This document shows positions 24,777 to 34,100 of a stretch of 64,000 bases of DNA, one piece after another. The stretch comes from Castor canadensis (lineage: Eukaryota > Chordata > Mammalia > Rodentia > Castoridae), in contig NC_133400.1 in assembly GCF_047511655.1 (NCBI RefSeq), positions 6,840,001 to 6,904,000 on the forward strand. Direction: 5' to 3'. Every line of letters starts with the position of its first letter. The first letter of the stretch is position 1. The notes under the pieces are model-generated. The model was given only the letters and a program-made list of their open reading frames with translations, made no database searches and was not told the origin of the DNA. The translations under genes were made by a program, and so were the position numbers.

Positions 24777-27700
24777 GAGATAGAAAAAAGTACATATAAA
24801 AGAAGGAAAAGGAGAGCCACAGTTGAAGAGTACAGTGTAAGAGGAAAGGACTGTAAAGACGGCAATGGGAATTGTCTAGCACAGGATGCATTCACAGACA
24901 GCATTCAGGAAGGAAACCAGATGCTTGCTTAATCATCTTATTCCAAACTGAAAACCAGTGGTCCTCACACAATATGGACTACAGAGCAACTTGGAACTTT
25001 TCCTTTCCTTTTTAAAAGAATTTTCTAGCAAATCACTGAAAACATAACCCCCACTGAACATAATATAAGATCCTCTAAGTTACATAAATGTGGCTTGAGA
25101 AGAGGTTCTTTTAAGTGCCCACCTGTTCCTGCGCTGCTTTCTAAAGGGAGGAGAAAAATCTGGAGCAGTCAAGGAAGGCCTACTTCCTCCCACTCTTCCT
25201 TTCTCTGGATCATTTTAGCTTTCACTTCAAATCATCATAGCTCCCATTTCTCCATGGAGCCCACGTGTATACAAGACTGGGCTAGGATATTTCCAGATTT
25301 CTTTGTAGGACTTATCTTAAAAACCCACATGGAGCCAAAAGCAGCAACTATACTGAAGCTTACAATTCAACCCCTCAGTCTTACTCATTATCCTTCAGAA
25401 GGGTTGGTTAATCATTTACATTTAAGAAGGGAGTCTTTGCTTGGGGTATCTTATGAAAATAAGAATGAAGTAAGAGCCACACAGCAACTCATGGGGAAGG
25501 AAATAAAAGCTGATTACAGCCTGGAAAATATAAAAACAAGAAATTAGAATTATGTGAGTAGCTGTAACCAATGAAAATATCCTCTGAGTATAAGAATGTC
25601 TGCCAGAGTAGATTTAGGCTGAAAAGGGGAAGCTCCTTAAACCACAGGGAGCTTCCCAACTACCCTGTGTCCCCACACCTTTCTCATCTATGTCTTTCCT
25701 TGTAATACTTTGAGAACATCACTGTCAAGAATGACAAGCGAACTGAAGAGCCTACTGGGCAGTAAACAGGTTGAGGGTGGAGTTGCCCCCATCACAAAGG
25801 TGTGACTATACCTGTCACATAAGCCCCTTCATTTAAGAAACTGGATCCCTCTCCACCAAGATGCTGATGCCCAGGGGCTGCCAGCACCATGGTAGAAAGG
25901 CAGAAGATGCCAGAAAAGTGGCTAACTGACCAGGAAACATCAGTGACCGTTTTGAGGGAGGTGTAACTCCTGCTAAAAAATGTTGCCCCAGGGACCTCGG
26001 CAGGAATCTGTCTTAAGTTCAGAAAGAGTTCCCTGCTGCCTTCAGATAAGAGAAAGCTGAAAAAAGAAATGGCTAACTGGAAAGAATGATTTCATTTCTG
26101 ACATTCATGACAGGGAGGATACTGATGGCCTGAAACTCAAAGCCCAAGATTTGACTGTCACCAGGTGTGGTGGCTCACACCCTAATAACTCAGGTTCTCA
26201 GGAGGGAGAGATCAGGAGGAACGTGGTTATTGGCCAGCCTGGGCAAAAAGTTAGCAAGATGTCATCTCAATTTACACTCAAGCTGAGTGTAGTAGAGATG
26301 CCTGTGATCCTAGCTATGTGGGAGTCCATAGTAGGAGAATCATCGTCCATGGCAGCCTGTGAGTTAAAGCTGCTGAAAAAATAACTAAAAGCAAAAAAGG
26401 GCTGGTGTCATGGCTCAAGTGGGAGAGCACCTGCGTAGCAACTGGGAGGCCCTGAGTTCAAATTCCGCCACTGCAAAAAAAAGTAAAAATTTGTATTTGC
26501 TCATTTTCCTCATTCTTGGTTAATTACATGTTATGTACTGGTCTCTTGTAGATTACTGAACTTTATAGATATTTTAAGACCTTAAAAGTTCAATACATTT
26601 GTCCCATGACAGACTACAACCTCAAAGTTTCTGCTGCTCAGTTCTCACCAGAAGCCTGATTCTAAGGAAGGTTCCAAGGAGGATTTACACGAAGGGAAGG
26701 GCAGACAGAGCTCTGATCAGAACCTGATTCTGAGCAATCAGACCAGACCATGGGGTGTTACCTATTCACAAAATTGCTTTCAATAACTTAGCTTTCCAGA
26801 ATGTCACTGCTGGCCCACAGGCTTTAGGTGGTGGAAGGAAATTCCCTGTTGTAATGACTGAGAGACTGTGACTTAACAGGTCTGGTGAGACCAGCCGTCT
26901 GGATTTTCAGTAAGATTCCACACAAGTTCACCCACGGTTTGAAAATCACTGCCCCCTTTTACATAACGGTGTGGAGGGTCTGCTGAGACGACTGTCCTGT
27001 CACATCGTGTCCCTTCCTAAGAAGATCCACGGGACAAATCTCCCTCTGGTCTCATTCCCGAGCAGAGTTGACCTTAACAACAGTTAAACTTGTGGCTGAT
27101 GGTGCTTAGTTAGAGCCAACCTTGCAGATGCTTTTGAAAAACCGGGCAGGACCCACGGACGGTATGGCGGGTGAGGTGCAAAGCCCAGGGACTCAGCCGG
27201 GGTTAATCCTCGCACTCCCTCGGTGGCACAACCTGTTTCTCATCGAGGGAATGGGGGTGGTGCGCACTTCTCCAAGTGCAGTGAGGAAGGACTGCGGCGA
27301 CGCAAGGTGGCACAACCTGCTCCTTTCTCATCAAGGGAATGGGGGTGACGCGCACTCGCCGGGGTGGGGGGGGGCAGGTGACAAGTGGCCTGTGTGGCAC
27401 GACACGGACCTCGGGGTCGGCGTGTGCGCGCTGCGCACTTCTCCGCGGGGTCCCGCGTGCGCTCGGCCTGCGCGCGCGTGTGGACACTAGGCGTCCCCCG
27501 AGCCCCGCGCCGCGCCCCCCGCGCTTTGTTGAGCCGAGCCGAGCCGAGCCGAGCCGAGCCGAGTCGGGCCGGGTCGGGTCGGGTCGGGCCGAGCCGCGTC
27601 GTGCTCACCTGCAGGCGGTGGCTCTTGACCAGGTGCATGTTGAGCGCGGGGCTGTTGGGCAGGATCTTGCCGCAGCCGCGCACGGTGCACAGGATGTTGG

Positions 27701-27944
27701 TCCGCACGGCCCGGGACAACTCGCTTACCGACGGCTGGATCAGCTCCCGGGCCGGCGGCGCCGGGGCCGCGGGCTGCTGCCTCGACGCCGTGGGTCGCGG
27801 GCGGCTACCTCTCAGCCGGGGTCCCGGAGGTCCCCATGGCCCCGAGGCGGCGGCGGCGGCTCCCCTCGCGGCCTCCGGGACAGTCGGGGCAGCTGCCGCC
27901 GGAGCCGCGGACCCCGCCGCCGCCGCCGCCTCCGATGCCGCCAT
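15439..27944 (-). CDS. ATMIN: ATMIN (ASCIZ), zinc-finger transcription factor and LC8-binding scaffold, four exons, about 815 aa
   Basis: Coding exons on the minus strand are 27944-27609, 19467-19342, 18103-17904 and 17224-15439, joined in phases 0, 0 and 2 with GT/AG borders. The protein begins [11 protein letters not shown], has an Ala/Pro-rich N-terminus, then about four C2H2-type zinc fingers (first CTVRGCGKI...HLVKSH in exon 1, second split between exons 2 and 3, then [19 protein letters not shown] and a Cys-rich fourth), an NLS-like PPSKKRK at the start of exon 4, and a long acidic C-terminal half with about fourteen QT motifs (ETQT, TQTQT) from residue 410 to the end. In the known family the fingers bind DNA and drive DYNLL1 transcription; the TQT motifs bind DYNLL1 (LC8), giving feedback control; the protein also acts in ATM and base-damage signalling. 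Human ATMIN is 823 aa. It lies downstream of CENPN on the same strand. Confidence 0.96.
17725..17812 (+). mobile_element. B1-like SINE fragment in ATMIN intron 3
   Basis: GGCCCGGCAGCACACTCTGTA to a CACAACACAACACAAAA tail, less than 100 bases past the exon 3 donor. Confidence 0.6.
17904..18103 (-). CDS. ATMIN: ATMIN exon 3, zinc fingers
   Basis: This is a 200-base exon between ttcacag|CACTTC and AACACAG|gtaagg. It starts with the His pair of the second finger (HFMKMH), then holds [11 protein letters not shown] and the Cys-rich [22 protein letters not shown] unit. It ends two bases into the Arg codon completed by exon 4. Confidence 0.93.
18232..18795 (-). mobile_element. L1 3' UTR fragment in ATMIN intron 2
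   Basis: The T run at the left is the poly(A) end. The body (AAGCAATTGCAAGAGGTTTC, CATTTTTCAACAGCTTTCAA) is the reverse complement of the L1 3' end at 53085-53815, so both come from one L1 lineage. Confidence 0.75.
19342..19467 (-). CDS. ATMIN: ATMIN exon 2
   Basis: This is a 126-base exon (42 codons, phase 0 on both sides) between ttttgcag|GATGGC and AAACAG|gtattt. It encodes [12 protein letters not shown], then the Cys pair of the second finger ([10 protein letters not shown]) and ends SQFSLVKQ, which continues directly into HFMKMH of exon 3. Confidence 0.93.
19549..19640 (-). mobile_element. Antisense ID-type SINE half
   Basis: TTTGGCGGTACTGGGGTTTG to GAGCCATTCCACCAACAGG; it lies about 80 bases upstream of ATMIN exon 2 in intron 1. 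Confidence 0.8.
20256..20510 (-). mobile_element. Two antisense B1-like SINEs in tandem
   Basis: 20256-20367 (TTGAGACAGGGTCCTAACTAT) and 20372-20510 (GAGATGGGGTCTCACTGTG, GGCCTGGAACTCCTTAGC), each starting with a T run. Confidence 0.75.
21268..21505. mobile_element. ID-type SINE pieces
   Basis: 21268-21345 in plus orientation ends CCTGAGTTCAAACAAACAAA; 21428-21505 is an antisense ID (GAACTCAGGGCTTTGCGC, CTCTACCACTGAGCC). Confidence 0.65.
22030..22215 (+). mobile_element. MIR SINE
   Basis: Well-preserved MIR core: GTGACCTTGAGCAAATTAAG, CTCCTCTGTAAAATGGGCAT and CTACGTAATAAGCAATTAG. Confidence 0.75.
22430..22955. mobile_element. B1 fragment (-) and composite SINE (+)
   Basis: 22430-22492 is an antisense B1 start (GTCTTGCTGTGTAGCCC). 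22735-22955 is a composite in plus orientation ending GAGTTTAAAGCCCAGTACC. Confidence 0.65.
23228..23587 (+). mobile_element. Solitary MaLR-type LTR
   Basis: Starts TGTTATGCTTTGGG, contains GGGAGTGGGATCACTGG, CTTTGCTCCAACACATGC and the poly(A)-signal region CAAAATAAACCTTTCCTCC, and ends TGGAAAACTGACTATCA. About 360 bases, in ATMIN intron 1; no internal gene. Confidence 0.75.
24335..24735. mobile_element. SINE cluster in ATMIN intron 1
   Basis: 24335-24422 is an antisense ID, 24428-24585 an antisense B1 (TTTTTTTTGCGGTGTG start), and 24655-24735 a plus-strand ID (GGTTGGGGGTACAGCTTAG to CCCCAGCACTGC) whose A tail has become the CA repeat that follows. Confidence 0.75.
24736..24775 (+). repeat. 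(CA)n microsatellite
   Basis: About 20 uninterrupted CA units at the 3' end of an ID SINE. Confidence 0.95.
24776..26150. other. ATMIN intron 1, no recognised feature
   Basis: Only A/T-rich unique sequence is recognised. An open frame at 25095-25547 (+) resembles no protein I know. 25855-26150 has a slightly coding-like look with several stops but no parent I can name. Confidence 0.4.
26160..26485 (+). mobile_element. Composite SINE
   Basis: CCAGGTGTGGTGGCTCACACC, a partial second B1-like unit, then the ID half (GGCTCAAGTGGGAGAGCACC) and an A tail. Confidence 0.75.
27533..27600. repeat. GC-rich pentamer minisatellite beside the ATMIN exon 1 donor
   Basis: Tandem GAGCC units turn into GGGTC/GGGCC units. 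Five GGG tracts separated by two bases (27566-27588) form a textbook G-quadruplex pattern on the plus strand, which is the template strand of ATMIN. The block starts about 10 bases inside intron 1. Confidence 0.9.
27609..27944 (-). CDS. ATMIN: ATMIN exon 1, coding part
   Basis: ATG is at 27944-27942 and the donor CAG|gtgagc at 27609/27608. It encodes 112 residues: Ala-rich start, Pro/Arg linker, the conserved [18 protein letters not shown] block and the first zinc finger, ending SHRLQ. The exon is inside a CpG island. Long frames on the opposite strand here are shadows of high GC content. Confidence 0.95.
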
Positions 27945-28109
27945 GGCTCCCGCACCGCCGCCGGCCTCGGCTCACAGGTCCCGCCCCCGTTGCAGCCACT
28001 TCCGGCAGGGGGCGGGTCCGCCCTGCTCATTAGCATCCGGCGGCCGCGGCGCCCCCTGCCTGCCGCGGGTAGCTCATCTCCCAGGGAGCCGACGCCAGGT
28101 GAGGCAAGG

Positions 28110-30390
28110 AACCTTCAGCGCCAACAGGTAAAAGGTATTGGTCTGGCTGATCTATTCGTTCCTTGCCTTCTTAGGAACTTGACGTCAGGCAACAGTTGGG
28201 AGGAAGGAAAGCAATGCTGTCAGTAGCTTTAACTATAAAGGTTACAAACAACCCAAAGCGTCTGTGGCATGAGAGGGGTCCTTCAACCAGGCTCTGAGGG
28301 CTGATGTACTTTGCGTTTTGTGCTCAAGACAACGGTAGCGGGTAAGTACGGTAAGTCTTACTGTGCCGAAGAGGAAATTGAGGCTTAGAGGAATTAAATA
28401 ACATGCAGTAGCCCACGCTGAACAAATGAATTGTTACAATTATCAGGATTAATCCCTTTAGACTCTGTATTTATTTGCTTGTATTTTACTTGTTGAAATT
28501 CCATTACTGTTTGGAAGACAGTGTAGCTCAGTGCATGGTTCCAAAACCTAAATACCTACAGAGACCAAGGAGATCGTGTAAATGAGTATAGACTGCCAAA
28601 GGTAGACAAAAGGGAGGGGCGAGGACTGCACTGAAATTGGAAATGCATCCCTTAAAAAAGAAAGCAGCTTGGTGAAAACTTCCAGCTTTTACTTATCAGG
28701 AGCTGTGTTACTTTTCTATTGCTATTAATAAATACCAGTGTTTTAAAAAAACAAGTTTCTTATTTTATAGCTCTGGAGGTTGGAAGTCTGGAATGAGTTT
28801 ATGGGGCTGATCAAGGTGTCAGTTGGGCTGATCCCATTCAGAGGCGCAGGGAGCCTTTTCCAGCCTGCAGAAGCCACCTGCATTCCTTGGCTTATGCTCC
28901 CTTCTTCTACCACCAAAATCAGCAATGGTGAGTGGCATCCATCTCTGAGTCACTCTAACGTCTATAGTTGTTACATCTCTCTATATGACTGTTCCCCTTC
29001 CACTCTTGAAGACCCACTTTAGGTAATGCAGGGCCGTTTCCCCATCTGCAAAGTCCCTTTGCCCTATTCCAGGGGTTATGATGTGGACATCTTTGGGAAG
29101 GGGAGAATTATTCAGCATGGTGTCTATAAAGTGCAGGCTAGGGAGTCTGACTGCTGGGTATTGACATCAGTAAAATAAGATGTTGCCTGCCTTATAAGAT
29201 CATTATGAAAATAAGAGTATACCTATGAAATATTTAACACAGTGCTTGCCACATAATAAGTGCTCAATTAGCTATTAATTCATTTTTAGAGATTTTACTG
29301 AAGATGCTGTCACTTTTTTGACTGTGGAGTTCCTTGGCTCTGTACTTCCTGTGGCTCCCATTCCCAAGCTACATCTGACAGTTATCAAACACGAAGATTT
29401 CTGAGCCTGTAGTGCTAGGCTGGGTAGTACTAGTGTCCTTCTTGTTCAGACTCCAGACCCTCATTCCTGCCATGCAGCAGGGATAGGTGTGAGGCTGAGG
29501 GGAACCATCCCAGAAACCTGAAGGGCCTTCATGCAGATCCTACACAGCTGTTCTAGCAGCTGGCAGAATACCTTCTAAGTGTGCACGCAAAAGGAAAGAT
29601 GCCCTAAACCATGATCCTGGTCAAAAAGAAATTAGCATCATTGAGACCCCAAAGATTCAGGGCCTTAATAGGGGTGCAGAGGGAGGGAAGAACTGAAGTG
29701 ACTATCCTGAAATGAGATTAAATCTAAAAACCTATAGCCTACAGACATTATTTTATAAATCATTTTATTAACTCCTTTTTCTGACTATTTATATAGTGTC
29801 TTTTAGGCTTCTTTTTTGATTCTCATCAAAAGTAGCCTTTAAATATCTTCATTCACAAATTGGTGTTTTCTTCTCTGCTTGTCACTGGCAAGCTTCCTGC
29901 TCACTTTTTAGTCCTTTAGCACCTGGGAGGCACATGTACCTCCTCACAGAGAAACCTTGTTCCTAGCTTTGTTTTGTTCTCCTGATCTTTTTGTGCTCTT
30001 AACTGCTCAGATTTCCTTGCCTTTTAATTTTTATAATTGTAACATGTCTTTTTTGTAACCCCCAATCCTCTCTGGAGTAGATTTAAGATGTTATCATAAA
30101 AGTATATGCTATTTAGTGAAGATCTCTGAAGATTTTCATCCAAAGTAATGATGTACCAGAGCCAGGTGCAGAGGTCCACTTCTACAATCCCAGCGATATG
30201 GGAGGTGGAGATAGGAGGACTGTGGTTTGAGGTTAGCTCTGGCAAAATAGTGAGACACTATCTGAAAATAACTAAGGCAAAAAGGGGTTGGGGGCATGGG
30301 TCAAGCAAGGTACTGAGTTCAAACTCCAATATCACCAAAAAATACCCCAAAAAGCAACTAAACGAAAGCCCCAAAACCCACATTAGCTAA
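28110..30390. other. CENPN-ATMIN intergenic interval
   Basis: No coding exon is recognised. It contains the CRE at 28180, an LTR-like relic of the same kind as at 1185 (about 28690-29125: CAAGTTTCTTATTTTATAGC, TCTGGAGGTTGGAAGTC, TGATGTGGACATCTTTGGG), a MIR (about 29150-29280) and a composite SINE (30160-30345). Confidence 0.5.
28180..28187. promoter_or_regulatory. Perfect CRE palindrome upstream of ATMIN
   Basis: TGACGTCA lies about 240 bases upstream of the ATMIN start codon at the edge of the CpG island. CREB/ATF proteins bind this palindrome; use here is inferred. Confidence 0.5.
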
Positions 30391-31047
30391 CGTACCAGTT
30401 TTTCATTATCTTTATTCAGAAATCAGTTAATAATGGTGGTCAGTTTGAATGTTACATGCATGATAAAATAAGATTATGAAACTACATTTACAGCAAAACA
30501 GTCATTTTGTAAGTGAGCCAGCAGATACGCACCTCCTGGAATAACAACTGAACGGGCCAATTTTACGAAGCCCCTAGAAGTTCTGAGTTGGAGATAGCTT
30601 CTTGGTGCATCTTTCCATGACCCAAGGCTTAAGAGAAAATCCCTAAAAACCAGCGACTGGAATTAGACCTGCTAGGACGGAGGCAAGGCAGTCATGGAAA
30701 ACGACACCTGATAGGATGCCAACAGGTCCAACCACTGTGCCACAGCTTGACTTCGAACACTCTAGCACCCCAAGTTACTCTGGAGCCATACGTGTGTGCG
30801 CACAGGCGTGTGTGCAGGCTGTCACATCTCAAATGTCCACAACTGCTATACTTAGCAGGAAAAGGGGTGAGGGCTACCCAGGGAGGAGGAAAGTCAGTCC
30901 CAACAGTTACGTGAACATTCCTAAATTTTCAATACAAAGAATCAATTCCTAAAATACAAGTTAATAGACAGAAGCTATCCAGCTAGCCATTAGCTGGAAT
31001 GTGTGTGCAATACAGTCAAGGAGCCACTGCGCTTACAAAACCACGTC
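30390..31047 (-). other. CENPN: CENPN 3' UTR, predicted
   Basis: About 650 bases of mostly repeat-free sequence lie between the stop codon and a sense AATAAA (TTTATT on the plus strand at 30411-30416). The transcript would end roughly 2.4 kb upstream of the ATMIN start. Confidence 0.5.
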
Positions 31048-31130
31048 TTATTTATCTCTAATTTTAAAATAATTCTTTCCCTTGCTGGGTATGCAAGTGA
31101 GCAATGGTGAAAGTGGTGCGTCTGCTACAC
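31048..31130 (-). CDS. CENPN: CENPN last coding exon
   Basis: An exon starting after attttag (ag at 31132-31131) encodes (G)[19 protein letters not shown] and YFKIRDK, and ends with TAA at 31050-31048. Confidence 0.92.
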
Positions 31131-34100
31131 CTAAAATAAAAAATAGAGAAAAAGAAAATTAAAAGCCTTGAGTGAGTTTAAAAATAGCTAAGATTAGAGG
31201 TATATTACGGACCCCTCCCCATTAGGTGCAGAAGCAAAACAGTCAAAACCAGGGCACGATGGGGAGATGGGGAAGCTCCGAGGTAGCCAGGCAGCAGCAG
31301 AGGGCGGAGTGCATCCTGTGGGGTAAGCTGACCACTCACCAGCCGGAGCCAAGGATTTCAGTGCTTCCAGAAGATGTGGGCTGGAGAACTTCACCAGGCA
31401 CCTCAGGGGCTCTTCCCTCTCAGCCAAGATGCCCCCATGGACGTCACTTTTGAACTTTGTCTCAAGCTGTCAACAAAGGCGTTTATAAATGACTGTTAGA
31501 TGTATCAGTTGGAATGGCAAAAGATAATGAACAGATTATACAATTTCATTAATTCTTGCCTTTAAGAAATATAGGGATTAGTGGAGGTGGAGATCATTTA
31601 ATTTGCTAACTAACTGCAAACTTAGCATCCTGTATATTAAAAGATGTCCAACACAAATGCCAACACATACTGTGTGTACAGGAGATGCCGAAAGTCAGCT
31701 CTGCCCTCAGTGCACTTTATAGTTTGCATTTTTTTTTTTTTTTGTGGTACTGGGGTTTGAACTTAGGATCTATATACCTTGTGCCACTCCACCAGCCCTT
31801 TTTTTGCGATGGGTTTTTTCAAGATAAGATCTCTTGAACTATTTGCCTGGGCTGGCTTTGGACTGCAATCTTCCTGATCTCTGCCTCCTGAGTAGCTAGG
31901 ATCACAGGCGTGAGCCACCAGCGCCCAGCTCAGTTTGCATTCTTAATGGAAAATTAATGCTATCTTTTGTAATCTGTAGTTTCAATAAAAAAATGTCAAA
32001 TCTCTTGAGTCACCACTTAAATTTATTAGGGAAGATTTAAAACATGTATAGAAGCTGGGTGTGGTGGTGCATGCCTATAATCCCAGCACTTTGGAGGCTG
32101 AGGCAGGAGGATAGCAAGTTCAAGGCCAGCCTGGGTCACACAAGGAAGATTTCATGTCATAAAAACACCAACCAAAAAATAAACATATATAGAAATAGCA
32201 CCATGTAAGTGCCAGCTGAACTGATGGTCAGCTTGTGGCCAGCCTGGTTTCATCTGTTACCTCAGCCCCTACTTGCCACTGCCCACCCCTACTAGACTGT
32301 TTTTATTGCAGATAAAATGCTATTACATTTTGCCTGCATTTCTGTATGTATCTAAAAGACACCTGAAAGGACCTTTTTTTTTTTTTTGGTAGCACTTGGG
32401 TTTGACTCAGGGCCTCATGCTTGCTAGGCAGATGCTCTACCACTTGAGTCACTCTGCCAGCTCCACTTAAAAGGAGTTCTTAAAAACTGAACCCTGATAC
32501 CATTACCATACCTAAAAATTTAATAATATTACCAAATATCCAAGTCCTGTTATTTCAACAGGTACTTGGCACTTGGATTCTAAGTTTTGATCACTTCTTA
32601 ATTTGAAGTGATTCTTAAGATTCTGAGCAGGTAGGCTGAAATATCTGGGAAATGAGTATGTGTACAACTAACACAAATGATTTAGAATAGAGAGAGAAAA
32701 ATGCAGCCAATTCCAGCAACTGTGAGCTAAAGCGAAAGAGAAATAGATGCTCACTGTAACATTCTTCTTAGTTTTCTGAAGGTTTGATGTTTTTCAAAAT
32801 AGAAACGGCACAGGTAGCCCAGTAGCAGGTATGAATAATTGTGTACTTAGATTTACAGAATACAGCTATTCTAGTTGGAGGAATAGCTCAAGTGGTAGAC
32901 ACCTGCCTTGTAAGTGTGCAGCCCCAAGTTCAGACCAATGACAGAACAGTCATTCTAACAAATGCACAAAGGGAAGTTTTGGAAATCATTTGTATCCTAG
33001 ACCAGTGGCCCCCAGCTTTAGTGTGCGTCATGAGCAAGATGGCTTATCAAAACAGGTTGCTGGGTCTACCTCCCCAGACCCAGAAGATCTGGGGCGGTAC
33101 CAAGAATGGCCACTTTTTTTTGGTGGTACTGGGGGTTGAACCTAGGACCTCATGCTTGCTAGGCAGGCGTGCCATCACTTGAACCACTCTGCCAGCCCAA
33201 GAATTGTCACTTCTCATCGACTCCCCAGTGGTGCTGCTTCTGCCCATCCAGGGATTACACACTGAGAACCATCACACTGATTATAGACTATTCAAAGAAG
33301 CTCGGTTACACCCTGCCATTAAGGGAACCAACCTGAAAAGTGTCAACTTCTCCCACTAAAAACAAGTCAAACCAAACAGCCTTTGTGCCTAAGTGAGCAT
33401 TCAAAGACAGATTTTAAGTGTATCCTCCAGCTATAGGAAGACTAAAGAGACATAATTTTACTGGGGAGCTTGAGGGTGTTATGAGTATGAACGTGGACTC
33501 AGAGTAGGGTGAACTCGAGGTATAAACCTCGAGTTCTTCTGATGGCAGCCATGTGCTCGCACTAAAAACCTGGGCTTGGTGGGTGGCAGCACCGAGAACA
33601 AGCTGTGCCTGCAGTGTATCATGCCAACTGGTTTTCTCCTTCTGATGCCAACCTGGCCCTGTGATGACTGCTTTATTCTCTGCCCTTTCCCTTTTTCTCT
33701 TGGCTTTCTGAGACAAGGCCAAGCTGACCTTAAACAAGAGATCTTCCTGCCTCAGCCTCCCGAGTGCCATGTGTCACCACACGCAGATTCTCCACTCTCT
33801 TACTCAACAGGTATTCATGACCACCTACGTGCCAATAATATTCTAAATGTGGATGGGCTAGGAAGGTATGACCTACAATTTTCTTCACCTCAAAAATACA
33901 GATCACGCCCAGTTAATATGTAACCCAGGTAATTGTAAGACGAAAAGAAAAGCCAAATCCAAAATTTCAAAAGGTCTCCTTTGCTAAAAGGGGAACTTAA
34001 AACATAATAAAGAGGTCTATTTAACTTACAAGTTTATTATGTAAAGTTGACATGATAAATGAAAAAGGAATAGTTTCTTAGACTTGCTTCACTTTAAGGT

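Larger units (their letters stand above)
27150..28110. promoter_or_regulatory. ATMIN: ATMIN CpG island and promoter
   Basis: A sharply GC- and CpG-rich block covers ATMIN exon 1 and its upstream flank. Just upstream of the ATG are an ETS-type site (CCACTTCCGG at about 27997) and GC boxes (CCGCCCCC, GGGGGCGGG). No TATA box is seen. The start site is expected between about 27950 and 28030. Confidence 0.75.

Noticed and set aside
25095-25547. Open frame of 150 codons in ATMIN intron 1
   Set aside because: No recognisable domain, no splice context, unremarkable composition.
25855-26150. Possible processed pseudogene
   Set aside because: A few codon-like stretches are broken by several stops and I could not name a parent gene; no poly(A) tail or target duplication seen.
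27339-28226. Plus-strand open frames of 248-295 codons across ATMIN exon 1
   Set aside because: They are Arg/Ala/Pro-rich GC-driven shadows antisense to a confirmed exon, running through the pentamer minisatellite; no protein family is recognisable.
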